Part shown: positions 17,761 to 26,758 of the stretch, piece after piece
Layout: each line of letters opens with the position of its first letter
Numbering within the stretch: the first letter of the stretch is position 1
Assembly (NCBI GenBank): GCA_026162565.1
Contig: JAOEIQ010000008.1
Location: 62,001-126,000 of the forward strand
Reading direction: 5' to 3'
Length of the DNA stretch: 64,000 bases
DNA from: Flavobacteriaceae bacterium NBU2973
GTDB lineage: Bacteria; Bacteroidota; Bacteroidia; Flavobacteriales; Flavobacteriaceae
Translations under genes and position numbers: made by a program
The notes under the pieces: model-generated
Told to the model about the DNA's origin: nothing
The model's database searches: none
Seen by the model: only the letters and a program-made list of their open reading frames with translations

Positions 17761-19174
17761 AACAAGATATATAGTAGTATTAAGCTTGATTTTTTCGGGT
17801 TTTAATTTAAGTGCCCAAGAAATTATAGCAGATGAAAATGATGAAGCTACTGTGGAAATTGACTCCATCAAGCCAACTCTAGATAATCCATATAAAATAG
17901 ATGGTGTTGCAGCAGTTGTTGGAGATTATGTCATTTTAGACTCAGATGTTGATAAAGAGTTTAGACAACTTCAAGCTAGTGGTGCATCAATGGAAGGTGT
18001 TACAAAATGTAAGTTATTTGGTAATCTACTAGAAAGAAAATTATATGCTCATCATGCTATTCAAGATAGTATTGAAGTATCGGATGCCGAAATACGTTCT
18101 AGAACAGATCAACAAATAAATGCCTTTGTTCAAGAAATAGGATCTATGGAAAAACTATTAGCTTTCTATAAAAAAGAAGATGAAAAAACCTTAAGAGACG
18201 AAATTTTTGAGATAAATAAAAATGGACAATTAGCATTTAAAATGCAGCAAAAAATTGTTGATGAAATAGAAGTTACTCCAGAAGAGGTTAGACAATTCTT
18301 CAATAAAATACCTAAAGATGAATTACCGCTTTTTGGCACAGAGCTTAAGGTAGCGCAGATTGTTATCATTCCAGAAGTATCTGAAGAAGAACAACAAAAA
18401 GTTATCGATCAATTAAATACTTACAGAAGAGATGTTTTAGATAATGGAGCAAGTTTTACTACCAAAGCTGTTTTATATTCTGACGATACAGGATCTAAAA
18501 AGGATGGAGGAAGATACACTTTAAACAAAAAACAACCTCAATTTGTTAAAGAGTTCCGCGATGTGGCATTCTCGTTACAAGAAGGTGAAATATCAGAACC
18601 ATTTAAAACAATTTTTGGGTACCATATTATTTTATTAGAAAAGATTAGAGGTCAAGAATATGATGTTAGACACATATTATTACGTCCTGATATAACTCAA
18701 GAATCTGTAGCTAAAGCAAAAGAGGAAATAGAGTCTGTAAAAATGAAAATCGAAAGTGGGGAAATAACATTTTCGGATGCTGCTAAAACATATAGTGATC
18801 AAGTTGAAACAAAGTTTGATGGGGGTTTATTAAGAAATCCAAGAACCCAAGATTACAGCTTTGAATTAACAAAAATGGATCCAGAACTGTATACCCAAAT
18901 TGAAAAACTAAAAAACGATGAAGTAAGTGCCGTTTTTCAAGATAGCGATAGAGAAAATAGAATCATGTTTAAAATTTTATCAGTTGCCGATAGGGTTGAT
19001 GAGCATATAGCTAACTTTTCTACAGATTACTTGAAAATCAAAGCTCTAGCATTAGAAGAAAAACAATTAGAGGCTATTGCTAAATGGCAGTCAGAAAAAA
19101 TATTAGACACTTATATTAAAATTAATGGTGACTTAAGAGACTGTGAGTTTAATAGTAACTGGTTAAAAAAATAA
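17723..19174 (+). CDS. SurA-like periplasmic chaperone/peptidylprolyl isomerase
   Basis: A 483-residue secreted protein. The signal segment ends near NLSAQ (residue 31), followed by the SurA N-domain VDGVAAVVGDYVILDSDVDKEF. Two parvulin domains open at LKVAQIVII (about 210) and YDVRHILLRPD (about 313). C-terminal helices complete the SurA chaperone fold. In Gram-negatives SurA escorts outer-membrane beta-barrels. The ATG lies 38 bp inside the previous gene, which indicates translational coupling. A MoxR ATPase follows 7 bp later, so all four genes probably share the promoter at 14919. Confidence 0.9.
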   Translation: MQLITNSLRFINKTRYIVVLSLIFSGFNLSAQEIIADENDEATVEIDSIKPTLDNPYKIDGVAAVVGDYVILDSDVDKEFRQLQASGASMEGVTKCKLFGNLLERKLYAHHAIQDSIEVSDAEIRSRTDQQINAFVQEIGSMEKLLAFYKKEDEKTLRDEIFEINKNGQLAFKMQQKIVDEIEVTPEEVRQFFNKIPKDELPLFGTELKVAQIVIIPEVSEEEQQKVIDQLNTYRRDVLDNGASFTTKAVLYSDDTGSKKDGGRYTLNKKQPQFVKEFRDVAFSLQEGEISEPFKTIFGYHIILLEKIRGQEYDVRHILLRPDITQESVAKAKEEIESVKMKIESGEITFSDAAKTYSDQVETKFDGGLLRNPRTQDYSFELTKMDPELYTQIEKLKNDEVSAVFQDSDRENRIMFKILSVADRVDEHIANFSTDYLKIKALALEEKQLEAIAKWQSEKILDTYIKINGDLRDCEFNSNWLKK

Positions 19175-19181
19175 GTCATTT

Positions 19182-20135
19182 ATGTCTGATGTAGCTGCTA
19201 TAAATCAATTAGTTAATAAATATCAAGAACTTAAAACTGAAATAGCTAAAGTTATTGTTGGTCAGGATGAGGTTATAGATCAAATATTAATTTCTATATT
19301 TTCTGGAGGTCATGCTTTACTAATTGGAGTGCCAGGTCTGGCGAAAACTTTAATGGTAAACACCATTGCACAAGCTTTAGGACTTGATTTTAAACGTATT
19401 CAGTTTACACCAGATTTAATGCCAAGCGATATTCTTGGGAGTGAGATATTAGATAATAACAGAGAGTTTAAGTTTATTAAAGGACCTGTATTTGCTAATA
19501 TTATTTTAGCAGACGAGATTAATAGAACGCCTCCTAAAACACAAGCTGCTTTGTTAGAAGCTATGCAGGAACGAGCAGTTACTGTTGCTGGAAATCATTA
19601 TAAATTAGACTTACCGTATTTTGTTTTGGCAACTCAAAACCCAATAGAACAGGAAGGAACATATCCTTTACCAGAAGCGCAACTGGATCGATTTATGTTT
19701 GCTATTAATTTGGACTATCCATCTTTTAGTGAAGAAGTTGAAGTTGTGAAAGCAACAACTACCGATATAACAACTCATGTAAATGCGTTATTTAGCGCAA
19801 GTGAAATACAAAATTTTCAAAAGCTTATTAGACGAATTCCTGTTGCAGATAATGTAGTAGAATATGCCGTTACCATGGTTGGTAAAACAAGACCAAATTC
19901 ACTATCAGCTGTAGATATTGTAAAAAACTATATTGATTGGGGAGCAGGGCCAAGGGCTTCACAAAATTTAATTCTTGCTGCTAAAACTCACGCAGCTATT
20001 AATGGTAAATTTTCTCCTGATATAGAAAATGTACAAGCCGTTTCTATAAGTATTTTAAGACATAGAATAATTAAAAATTACAAGGCAGAAGCAGAAGGCA
20101 TTTCTGAAGATGAGATTATTAAAAGTTTATTCTAG
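19182..20135 (+). CDS. MoxR-family AAA+ ATPase
   Basis: A 317-residue AAA+ ATPase of the MoxR group, cytoplasmic chaperone-like enzymes that help mature partner proteins. Walker A is GVPGLAKT (about residue 48), Walker B is IILADEINRTPPKTQAALLEAMQE, sensor 1 is LATQNPIEQEGTYPLPEAQLDRF, and the C-terminal lid contains GPRASQNLI. Usually MoxR sits next to a VWA or DUF58 protein; here it follows the SurA genes, while a second MoxR at 44.3 kb has the standard DUF58 partner. A role in envelope protein folding is inference from position. Confidence 0.9.
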   Translation: MSDVAAINQLVNKYQELKTEIAKVIVGQDEVIDQILISIFSGGHALLIGVPGLAKTLMVNTIAQALGLDFKRIQFTPDLMPSDILGSEILDNNREFKFIKGPVFANIILADEINRTPPKTQAALLEAMQERAVTVAGNHYKLDLPYFVLATQNPIEQEGTYPLPEAQLDRFMFAINLDYPSFSEEVEVVKATTTDITTHVNALFSASEIQNFQKLIRRIPVADNVVEYAVTMVGKTRPNSLSAVDIVKNYIDWGAGPRASQNLILAAKTHAAINGKFSPDIENVQAVSISILRHRIIKNYKAEAEGISEDEIIKSLF

Positions 20136-20287
20136 TAATTTCATTACTTTCTTTTGTTAATTTATTAAATTTTTCATTATTATTTTAAATATAATTCACT
20201 TTTTTATTTAAAAAAGGCAATTTTAATGAATTATATTCACTTATAAATCATTTTTATTGCATATTTTTTAAATTGAGTTAATTTTTG

Positions 20288-20295
20288 TAATTTTG
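20288..20295 (+). promoter_or_regulatory. -7 element before aconitase
   Basis: TAATTTTG matches TAnnTTTG and lies 34 bp before the ATG. No TTG is at the standard spacing upstream. The 20136-20329 gap is very AT-rich and otherwise featureless. Confidence 0.5.
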
Positions 20296-20329
20296 CGAAA
20301 CTTAAAAATCAACTTAAAAAAATAGATAT

Positions 20330-22597
20330 ATGGCATTTGATATTGACATGATTAAAAAGGTGTATGCTAATGTTGCTGAACGCGTAGATAAAGCTCGCAA
20401 AGTAACAGGCAAACCTCTTACTTTAGCAGAAAAAATATTATACTCTCACCTTTGGGATGGAAATGCAAATACTGCCTTTACAAGAGGTAAAGATTATGTA
20501 GATTTTGCTCCTGATAGAATTGCATGTCAAGATGCTACTGCTCAAATGGCTTTGTTGCAATTTATGCAAGCAGGAAAAAATAAGGTTGCAGTACCAACAA
20601 CAGTACATTGTGATCACTTAATACAAGCTAAAGTTGGTGCAACTACAGATTTACAACATGCGCTTAACACCTCTAATGAAGTATTTAACTTTTTAGAATC
20701 TGTTTCAAATAAATATGGTATAGGTTTTTGGAAACCAGGAGCTGGAATTATTCATCAGGTAGTACTAGAAAATTATGCTTTTCCTGGAGGAATGATGATT
20801 GGTACAGATTCTCATACAGTTAATGCTGGAGGATTAGGTATGGTGGCAATTGGAGTAGGAGGAGCAGATGCCGTAGATGTTATGGCTGGAATGCCTTGGG
20901 AGTTGAAGTTCCCTAAATTAATTGGTGTTCGTTTAACAGGAAAACTATCTGGTTGGACAGCACCAAAGGATGTAATTTTAAAAGTTGCAGAAATACTGAC
21001 TGTAAAAGGTGGAACAGGTGCCATAGTAGAATATTTTGGACCAGGAGCAATAGGAATGTCTTGTACTGGAAAAGGAACTATTTGTAACATGGGAGCAGAA
21101 ATTGGTGCTACTACCTCTACTTTTGGTTATGATGAGTCAATGGAGCGTTATTTGCGTGCTACAGATAGAGCAGATGTTGCTGATGCAGCTAATGAAGTTA
21201 AGGAACATTTAACTGGTGATGCAGAAGTATATGCTGACCCAGAACAATATTTTGATCAAGTTATTGATATTAATTTGTCTGAATTAGGACCATTGTTAAA
21301 CGGACCATTTACTCCGGATTTATCGACTACTGTAGGTAGTTCAATGACTGAAAAAGCTAAAGCTAATGATTGGCCATTAAAAGTAGAATGGGGTTTAATT
21401 GGTTCTTGTACTAATTCTTCATACGAAGATTTGTCAAGAGCTTCTTCTGTTGCTCAACAAGCATTAGATAAAGGATTAAAAACAAAAGCTGAATTTGGTA
21501 TTAATCCAGGTTCAGAACAAGTTCGATTTACTGCAGAACGCGATGGAATTCTTCAAGTATTTGAAGACTTAAATGCAAAAATTTTTACAAATGCTTGTGG
21601 ACCATGTATTGGGCAATGGGCGAGATATGAAGATCCAAAAAATGCGCCTAAAAATAGTATAGTTCATTCATTCAATAGAAACTTTGCAAAACGTGCAGAT
21701 GGTAATCCAAATACGCATGCATTTGTTGCCTCTCCTGAAATAACTGCTGCTATTGCTATCGCTGGTAGATTAGATTTTAATCCAATGACTGATACGCTTG
21801 TTAACGAACATGGAGAAGAAGTTATGTTAGATGAACCAACAGGGTGGGAATTACCTCCTAAAGGGTTTGATGTAGATGATAATGGTTATTTAGCTCCTGA
21901 AGCTGATGGCAGTCATGTGCAAGTTAATGTTAATCCTGATTCTGAACGATTAGAATTGTTAACCCCTTTTACTCCAATAGGTAACGACATAAAAGGTGCT
22001 AAACTTTTGATAAAGGCTTTTGGAAAATGTACAACTGACCATATTTCTATGGCAGGCCCTTGGTTGCGATATAGAGGTCATTTAGACAATATTGCTAACA
22101 ATACTTTAATAGGTGCTGTTAATGCTTTTAACAAGAAAACTAATTTTGTTAAAAATCAATTAACAGGTGAGTATGGAGGTGTTCCAGATACACAAAGAGA
22201 ATATAAAAAAGCAGGTATCAATACTGTGGTTGTTGGAGATCATAACTATGGTGAGGGTTCTTCAAGAGAGCATGCTGCCATGCAGCCTAGACATTTAGGT
22301 GTCGCTGCTGTAATTGTTAAATCTTTTGCAAGAATACATGAAACAAATCTTAAAAAACAAGGTATGTTAGGACTCACTTTTGCAAATGAATCTGATTACG
22401 ATTTAATTCAAGAAGACGATACATTTAACTTTTTAGATTTAAACGAATTTGCTCCTGATAAGCAATTAACTGTTGAAGTTACCCATGCTGATGGTAGTAA
22501 AGATGTCATTAAATTAAACCACACTTATAATCATGCGCAAATAGAGTGGTTTAATGAAGGTTCTGCATTGAATTTAATTAAGAAGCAAAACGCGTAA
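20330..22597 (+). CDS. acn: Aconitate hydratase
   Basis: TCA-cycle enzyme converting citrate to isocitrate through cis-aconitate with a [4Fe-4S] cluster. The 755-residue length and motifs fit the mitochondrial-type aconitase used by Bacteroidota. Cluster cysteines are seen in [11 protein letters not shown] (about 358) and in ACGPCIGQW (about 423 and 426). [35 protein letters not shown] (C-terminal swivel domain) and [15 protein letters not shown] complete the active site. It is a single-gene unit with a -7 promoter element upstream and a strong terminator downstream. Confidence 0.97.
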   Translation: MAFDIDMIKKVYANVAERVDKARKVTGKPLTLAEKILYSHLWDGNANTAFTRGKDYVDFAPDRIACQDATAQMALLQFMQAGKNKVAVPTTVHCDHLIQAKVGATTDLQHALNTSNEVFNFLESVSNKYGIGFWKPGAGIIHQVVLENYAFPGGMMIGTDSHTVNAGGLGMVAIGVGGADAVDVMAGMPWELKFPKLIGVRLTGKLSGWTAPKDVILKVAEILTVKGGTGAIVEYFGPGAIGMSCTGKGTICNMGAEIGATTSTFGYDESMERYLRATDRADVADAANEVKEHLTGDAEVYADPEQYFDQVIDINLSELGPLLNGPFTPDLSTTVGSSMTEKAKANDWPLKVEWGLIGSCTNSSYEDLSRASSVAQQALDKGLKTKAEFGINPGSEQVRFTAERDGILQVFEDLNAKIFTNACGPCIGQWARYEDPKNAPKNSIVHSFNRNFAKRADGNPNTHAFVASPEITAAIAIAGRLDFNPMTDTLVNEHGEEVMLDEPTGWELPPKGFDVDDNGYLAPEADGSHVQVNVNPDSERLELLTPFTPIGNDIKGAKLLIKAFGKCTTDHISMAGPWLRYRGHLDNIANNTLIGAVNAFNKKTNFVKNQLTGEYGGVPDTQREYKKAGINTVVVGDHNYGEGSSREHAAMQPRHLGVAAVIVKSFARIHETNLKKQGMLGLTFANESDYDLIQEDDTFNFLDLNEFAPDKQLTVEVTHADGSKDVIKLNHTYNHAQIEWFNEGSALNLIKKQNA

Positions 22598-22618
22598 TAA
22601 ACTGTTTTTATAATAGTG

Positions 22619-22649
22619 AAAACTCCTAAAGAGATTTAGGAGTTTTTTT
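22619..22649 (+). terminator. Terminator after acn
   Basis: AAAACTCCTAAA pairs with TTTAGGAGTTTT over a four-base loop, followed by T residues. It argues against an ATG at 22650 as the start of the next gene. Confidence 0.8.
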
Positions 22650-22712
22650 ATGCTTAATTGTAAGGTTTTAGACCCAATAACGACGTTTATAAAAACTACA
22701 ATATCAGCAGAT

Positions 22713-23384
22713 ATGAACTCAATCTGGAAATTTGAAGATGTAAACCTATTTAGCATTCTATGTCCTCATAAATTTAAACAATACAAACAGGATCATTGTT
22801 TTGATAACTACAAGAAAAAAGATTACATATACTTTGAAGATGATAATGCTAATAAAGTATACTTAATCGAAAAAGGAAAAGTAAAAATTGGATACTATTC
22901 TGAAGATGGAAACGAAGTTGTAAAAGCTATCCTAACCAGAGGTGATTTGTTTGGAGAGAAAGCAATTTTAGGTGAGAATAGAAGAAATGAGTTTGCTCAA
23001 TCTATCGATAATAATACCTCTATTTGCCCAATTGGAGTTACAACTATGCATGAACTTATGCGAGACAATCAGACCTTTAGTTTTAAAGTATATAAGTTCA
23101 TAGGTTTCAAGTTTAAAAAATTAGAGCGTCGATTACAAATACTACTTTTTAAAGACGCTAAAACAAGATTGAATGAATTTCTTGATGAATTGTGTTCTGA
23201 ATATGGTTATGATTGTCCTAAAACTGGAGATCATATTGTGAGGCATCCCTATACACAAAAAGATATTGCTTCGTTAATAGGTACATCAAGACCAACATTA
23301 AACATTCTTTTAAATGAATTAAAAGAAGAACAAGTGCTTGATTTTAATAGAAACGAAATCCGTTTTTATAAAAAAATTGCCTAG
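22713..23384 (+). CDS. Crp/Fnr-family transcriptional regulator
   Basis: From the ATG at 22713 (MNSIWKFEDV) it has 223 residues. I reject the earlier ATG at 22650 because it sits in the acn terminator. An N-terminal cyclic-nucleotide-binding-like barrel (KKKDYIYFEDDNANKVYLIEKGKVKIGYYSEDGNEV, then LFGEKAILGE) is followed by a dimer helix and a winged helix with recognition helix GTSRPTLNILLNEL. The cysteine pattern of FNR oxygen sensors is absent. The effector is unknown. It could regulate aconitase or the downstream lipoprotein, but there is no direct evidence. Confidence 0.85.
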   Translation: MNSIWKFEDVNLFSILCPHKFKQYKQDHCFDNYKKKDYIYFEDDNANKVYLIEKGKVKIGYYSEDGNEVVKAILTRGDLFGEKAILGENRRNEFAQSIDNNTSICPIGVTTMHELMRDNQTFSFKVYKFIGFKFKKLERRLQILLFKDAKTRLNEFLDELCSEYGYDCPKTGDHIVRHPYTQKDIASLIGTSRPTLNILLNELKEEQVLDFNRNEIRFYKKIA

Positions 23385-23421
23385 TGTTAGCTATCTAACA
23401 TTTTAAGTTATTATCATACTA

Positions 23422-23429
23422 TAATTTTG
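23422..23429 (+). promoter_or_regulatory. -7 element before the duplicated lipoprotein
   Basis: TAATTTTG matches TAnnTTTG, 34 bp before the ATG. No TTG at the right distance was found. Confidence 0.45.
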
Positions 23430-23463
23430 AACTTATAAAATTATAAACTCAAAAAATATAGTT

Positions 23464-24207
23464 ATGATTAAAAAATCAATTTTTGCTTTATTGGCATTAA
23501 GTTTAATAATTACTTCCTGTAGTAGTGATGACGACAATGGTAGTAATCCTATAGTCCCAAATGCTGGAACTCTATCTGGTGGTCCATTCAATTTTATTGT
23601 AGATGGAATGGCAGATACAGTTAGCGGTATTTCTACAGACCCTAATGCTGTTGGAACAAACAGAACATTTGTAATTACAGATTTGGACCTTAATATTCTA
23701 GGTGCTCCTCCAACAATTGAAGCTTTAGAAGGTGTGAATTTTGACGGAGCAGGACGTGGTGTTTGTTTAATTTGGTATTTACGTTACGAAAATGATACTA
23801 ATATAGATACTGTAACTAACGCTGCAGATTTAACAGGTACATTTAGTTTATCTAACTCTATTAGAGTTGAGAGAGGACCTTATGCTGGTGTATTAACTGG
23901 TGGTCCTTTTACTTTTGCAGTAGATGGAATGCCAGATATGGTAAGTGGTATTGGTTTTGAAGACCCAGATGGAAGAGTAGGAACAAATGCACTTTGGATT
24001 ATTACAGATGATACAGGGATGATTCTAGGAACTCCTCCGAGTTTATCTGCAGTTGAAGGAGTTGATTTTGATGGTGCTGGACCAGGAGTATGTTTTATAT
24101 GGTATTTACGTTACGAAGACGATACTAATATTGGCACGGTTACAAATGCAAATGACCTAACTGGGACTTTTCATTTATCAAACTCTATAATGGTAACAAG
24201 AAACTAA
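23464..24207 (+). CDS. Lipoprotein with two tandem copies of an unassigned domain
   Basis: A 247-residue exported lipoprotein: MIKKSIFALLALSLIITSC with lipobox Cys19, then a Ser/Asp/Asn linker. The rest is two copies of a domain of about 100 residues. Each begins G-x-L-[ST]-GGPF-x-F-x-VDGM, contains VGTN, then GxPPxxxAxEGVxFDGAGxGVC, then IWYLRYExDTN, and ends DLTGTFxLSNSI. Each copy has one Cys, so an inter-domain disulfide is possible. I do not recognise the domain by name. Repeats of this type occur in secreted surface proteins of marine flavobacteria. It has its own promoter element and a bidirectional terminator, so it is monocistronic. Confidence 0.75.
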   Translation: MIKKSIFALLALSLIITSCSSDDDNGSNPIVPNAGTLSGGPFNFIVDGMADTVSGISTDPNAVGTNRTFVITDLDLNILGAPPTIEALEGVNFDGAGRGVCLIWYLRYENDTNIDTVTNAADLTGTFSLSNSIRVERGPYAGVLTGGPFTFAVDGMPDMVSGIGFEDPDGRVGTNALWIITDDTGMILGTPPSLSAVEGVDFDGAGPGVCFIWYLRYEDDTNIGTVTNANDLTGTFHLSNSIMVTRN

Positions 24208-24261
24208 ACTTTTCAAAAGTAGTTATATAAACATTCTTTTGAAGTATAATTTGTTAGGAAG

Positions 24262-24291
24262 AAAAAGCGTAACAGTAGGTTACGCTTTTTT
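24262..24291. terminator. Bidirectional terminator between lipoprotein and crtY
   Basis: AAAAAGCGTAAC pairs with GTTACGCTTTTT over a five-base loop, with T on both strands. The crtY stop codon lies inside the stem. Confidence 0.85.
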
Positions 24292-25437
24292 ATTTTTAAA
24301 TGTTCGGAAAAATGCTCTTATAAAAGATTTGGAGAATAATGAAAGCATGATAGAAATATCTTGATATATATTGGATCTCTCGTCTAAAAAGGCAAACATA
24401 TTTTCTATAGAATTCTTATTATAAAACTTATCAAAAATCCATTCTCCTTTTTGGTTTTCCTTGTTTAAAACATCAAGAAATATTTTATCATAAAATAAAT
24501 ACTTTTTGTTTACTAATCCTTTTGATGGGCTTTCACTTTGCTTAATATTTTTTATAATTTGAGTCACTTTTCCCTCAGTATGCTTAAAAGCATAACCTGT
24601 AGATCCTTTTACCCAGCCACCAGCAGTTCCAATTTTTGTAATATTTTTAGAATGATAATTATGAAATGGAAAATCTGTCATAGGAATATTACCAGATTCT
24701 ATTTCAGAAATGGAGTAGTGGCTAATTCCTAAAACATCCTCAATATATTTTTTTAGAAAAGTATCATATTCAGTATCTCCAATTACGTATGGAGTAAAAA
24801 AAGTGAATTCTATTAATGCTTTACGCTTACTAAACGGTAAAACATAAGTAAAGGATGTATCATTTTCGTATTTTAAACGATAATCCATCATAGTAAAACA
24901 TTCTGGATTAAAAGCATCAAATTCTGTTTCAATAATCCAGCCCTTAAAATGTTGATTTATTTTAGTGTAATTGTCTTTTTTATCAAAATATTCAGCAGGT
25001 ATTCTACTATCAAATACATGATTTGCTGTGTATGTTGTATTTGTAGTTTTTATTGAAGTTGATTTATTATCCGCGACATCAATTACTTCATCAATAATAA
25101 AATTAAAGTTCTGTTTGTTTGATAGAAATTCTTTTATGTAATTATAAAAGTCAAGAGATTTAATAGTTTTATAGTTGTAATCACCAAGATTAATGTCAGT
25201 CAGTTTTTTTATAGTGTTGAACGAAGCTTTGTCCCAACTCTTATGAATTAAACTCTCCCATTTACCTGAACCCTTTTCCCAAAATGACCAAGTTTTATCG
25301 TTAGTTTCCTTTTTATCTTTATCAATTAAAGCAATAGTTTTAGAATCAAAAAAGGAATCATTAGCAAATGCAAAAGCTAATTGTAAACCAGCCATTCCGT
25401 TTCCTATAATAACATAGTCAAAATGGTTGTTATTCAT
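24280..25437 (-). CDS. crtY: Lycopene beta-cyclase
   Basis: Flavoprotein that closes both ends of lycopene to give beta-carotene. 385 residues, normal for CrtY. The dinucleotide-binding loop is IIGNGMAGLQLAFAF (residues 10-24); NDKTWSFWEKGSGKW near 46-60 is the CrtY-typical segment; FDSRIPAEYF and KGWIIETEFDAF near 140-175 are conserved; GTAGGWVKGSTGYAF near 275 is the C-terminal flavin-site motif. It is the last gene of the merR-crtI-crtB-crtZ-crtY operon, 15 bp after crtZ. With crtZ the expected product is zeaxanthin. Confidence 0.93.
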   Translation of the reverse strand: MNNNHFDYVIIGNGMAGLQLAFAFANDSFFDSKTIALIDKDKKETNDKTWSFWEKGSGKWESLIHKSWDKASFNTIKKLTDINLGDYNYKTIKSLDFYNYIKEFLSNKQNFNFIIDEVIDVADNKSTSIKTTNTTYTANHVFDSRIPAEYFDKKDNYTKINQHFKGWIIETEFDAFNPECFTMMDYRLKYENDTSFTYVLPFSKRKALIEFTFFTPYVIGDTEYDTFLKKYIEDVLGISHYSISEIESGNIPMTDFPFHNYHSKNITKIGTAGGWVKGSTGYAFKHTEGKVTQIIKNIKQSESPSKGLVNKKYLFYDKIFLDVLNKENQKGEWIFDKFYNKNSIENMFAFLDERSNIYQDISIMLSLFSKSFIRAFFRTFKNKKA

Positions 25438-25452
25438 TAAAGTATTGTTGTA

Positions 25453-25902
25453 TTATTTCTTGAAGTATTTAAAGGGTACTACAAGCATCCCAAAGTTTTC
25501 ACCTTTATGTTTCCCCAAATGCTTATGATGTATTTTGTGAGCACGTCTAACGCCTTTTGCATACCAATTATTAGCATTTCTAAATAACTTGAAGCGTTGA
25601 TGTATAAATATATCATGTACCATGAAATAGGCAAGTCCGTAAGCGAAAATTCCTAGACCAATGGGTAAACAAAACCAAATTTCATTGTAGCTCCATTGAT
25701 AAAAACAAAAAATACTTACTGCTGCATAAAATAAAAAGAATGCATCATTTCTTTCAAACCAGCTATCATGGTCTTTATGATGATGATCGCGATGTAAACT
25801 CCATAAAAAGCCATGCATGACATATTTATGAGTAAACCAAGCCATAAATTCCATTATAAAAAATGTACCAAGAAAAACCAGTATCCAAAAAGCTACTTGC
25901 AT
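25453..25902 (-). CDS. crtZ: Beta-carotene hydroxylase
   Basis: A 149-residue di-iron membrane hydroxylase of the fatty acid hydroxylase/sterol desaturase superfamily that adds 3-OH to the beta-ionone rings, giving zeaxanthin. The four histidine motifs are all visible: HKYVMH (25-30), HRDHHH (38-43), HDIFIH near 115-120 and HKIHHKH near 137-143. Three to four hydrophobic segments anchor it. It lies 8 bp after crtB and 15 bp before crtY in the same operon. Confidence 0.93.
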   Translation of the reverse strand: MQVAFWILVFLGTFFIMEFMAWFTHKYVMHGFLWSLHRDHHHKDHDSWFERNDAFFLFYAAVSIFCFYQWSYNEIWFCLPIGLGIFAYGLAYFMVHDIFIHQRFKLFRNANNWYAKGVRRAHKIHHKHLGKHKGENFGMLVVPFKYFKK

Positions 25903-25910
25903 TTGTAAAT

Positions 25911-26750
25911 TTATAATAAGTTTAGTTGGTATTTAACATAACTTCTAGTTAAGAGTTCAATTTTTTTGTAATTAGGAACCCTTATTCTAGTATTTTTTAT
26001 TTCTAAAGCTGGTGTTTTCTTAAGTTTTTTTAACAGTTGCCTGTAGTATCTGTAGGCCATGAAAACACCAAACTTAGCTTCGATAGGCAACTTTTTTATG
26101 CCTGATAATCCAATTATAAAGTCATTTTCAATATCATCTATAATTTCTTGTTTTGAAGTCTCATTTAAGTTATTGAGATCTGTGTTTGGAAAATAAGTAC
26201 GTTCCAAATCATCAAAATCAGCTTTTAAATCTCTTAAAAAATTTACTTTTTGAAAAGCAGAACCTAAAGACATAGCTGTAGATTTTAAGGCATCAAATTT
26301 TTCTTGATCACCTTTAACAAAAACCTTTAAACACATCAGACCAACTACATCTGCTGAGCCATATATATATTGTTTATACTCTTGAGGAGTTAAATATTTC
26401 TTTTTGTGTAAATCTAATCGCATACTATCCATAAAAGAATTAACATGCGCCCTATCCAAATTATATTTATGGTATGTATCTTGAAATGCATTAAGTATGG
26501 GATTCATACTTATTTTATTTGCTATTGCATATTCTAAATCGTTTTCAAAGTTTTTAAATAACTCTTCTTTATTGTAGTCATGAAAAGAATCTACAATTTC
26601 GTCTGCAAATCTCACAAAGCCATATATATTATAGATATCTTGTCTAATAGATGATGATAACATTTTTGTAGCTAACGAAAATGAAGTACTATAGGAATTA
26701 GTAACTAATTTAGAGCATTGATTGGAGACAGTATCAAAAATAGATTTCAT
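25911..26750 (-). CDS. crtB: Phytoene synthase
   Basis: Condenses two geranylgeranyl diphosphate molecules to 15-cis phytoene. 279 residues. Both Asp-rich motifs are present: VRFADEIVDSFHD (about 46-58) binds the first diphosphate, and NFLRDLKADFDDLERTYFP (about 170-188) binds the second. YIYGSADVVGLMCLKVF is also typical. It lies 8 bp downstream of crtI. The GGPP synthase (crtE) that supplies the substrate is not in the window. Confidence 0.94.
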   Translation of the reverse strand: MKSIFDTVSNQCSKLVTNSYSTSFSLATKMLSSSIRQDIYNIYGFVRFADEIVDSFHDYNKEELFKNFENDLEYAIANKISMNPILNAFQDTYHKYNLDRAHVNSFMDSMRLDLHKKKYLTPQEYKQYIYGSADVVGLMCLKVFVKGDQEKFDALKSTAMSLGSAFQKVNFLRDLKADFDDLERTYFPNTDLNNLNETSKQEIIDDIENDFIIGLSGIKKLPIEAKFGVFMAYRYYRQLLKKLKKTPALEIKNTRIRVPNYKKIELLTRSYVKYQLNLL

Positions 26751-26758
26751 GAGTAATT

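Noticed and set aside
22650-22712. Upstream start for the Crp/Fnr gene
   Set aside because: The ATG lies in the T-tract of the acn terminator, and the added 21 residues do not look like a Crp N-terminus.
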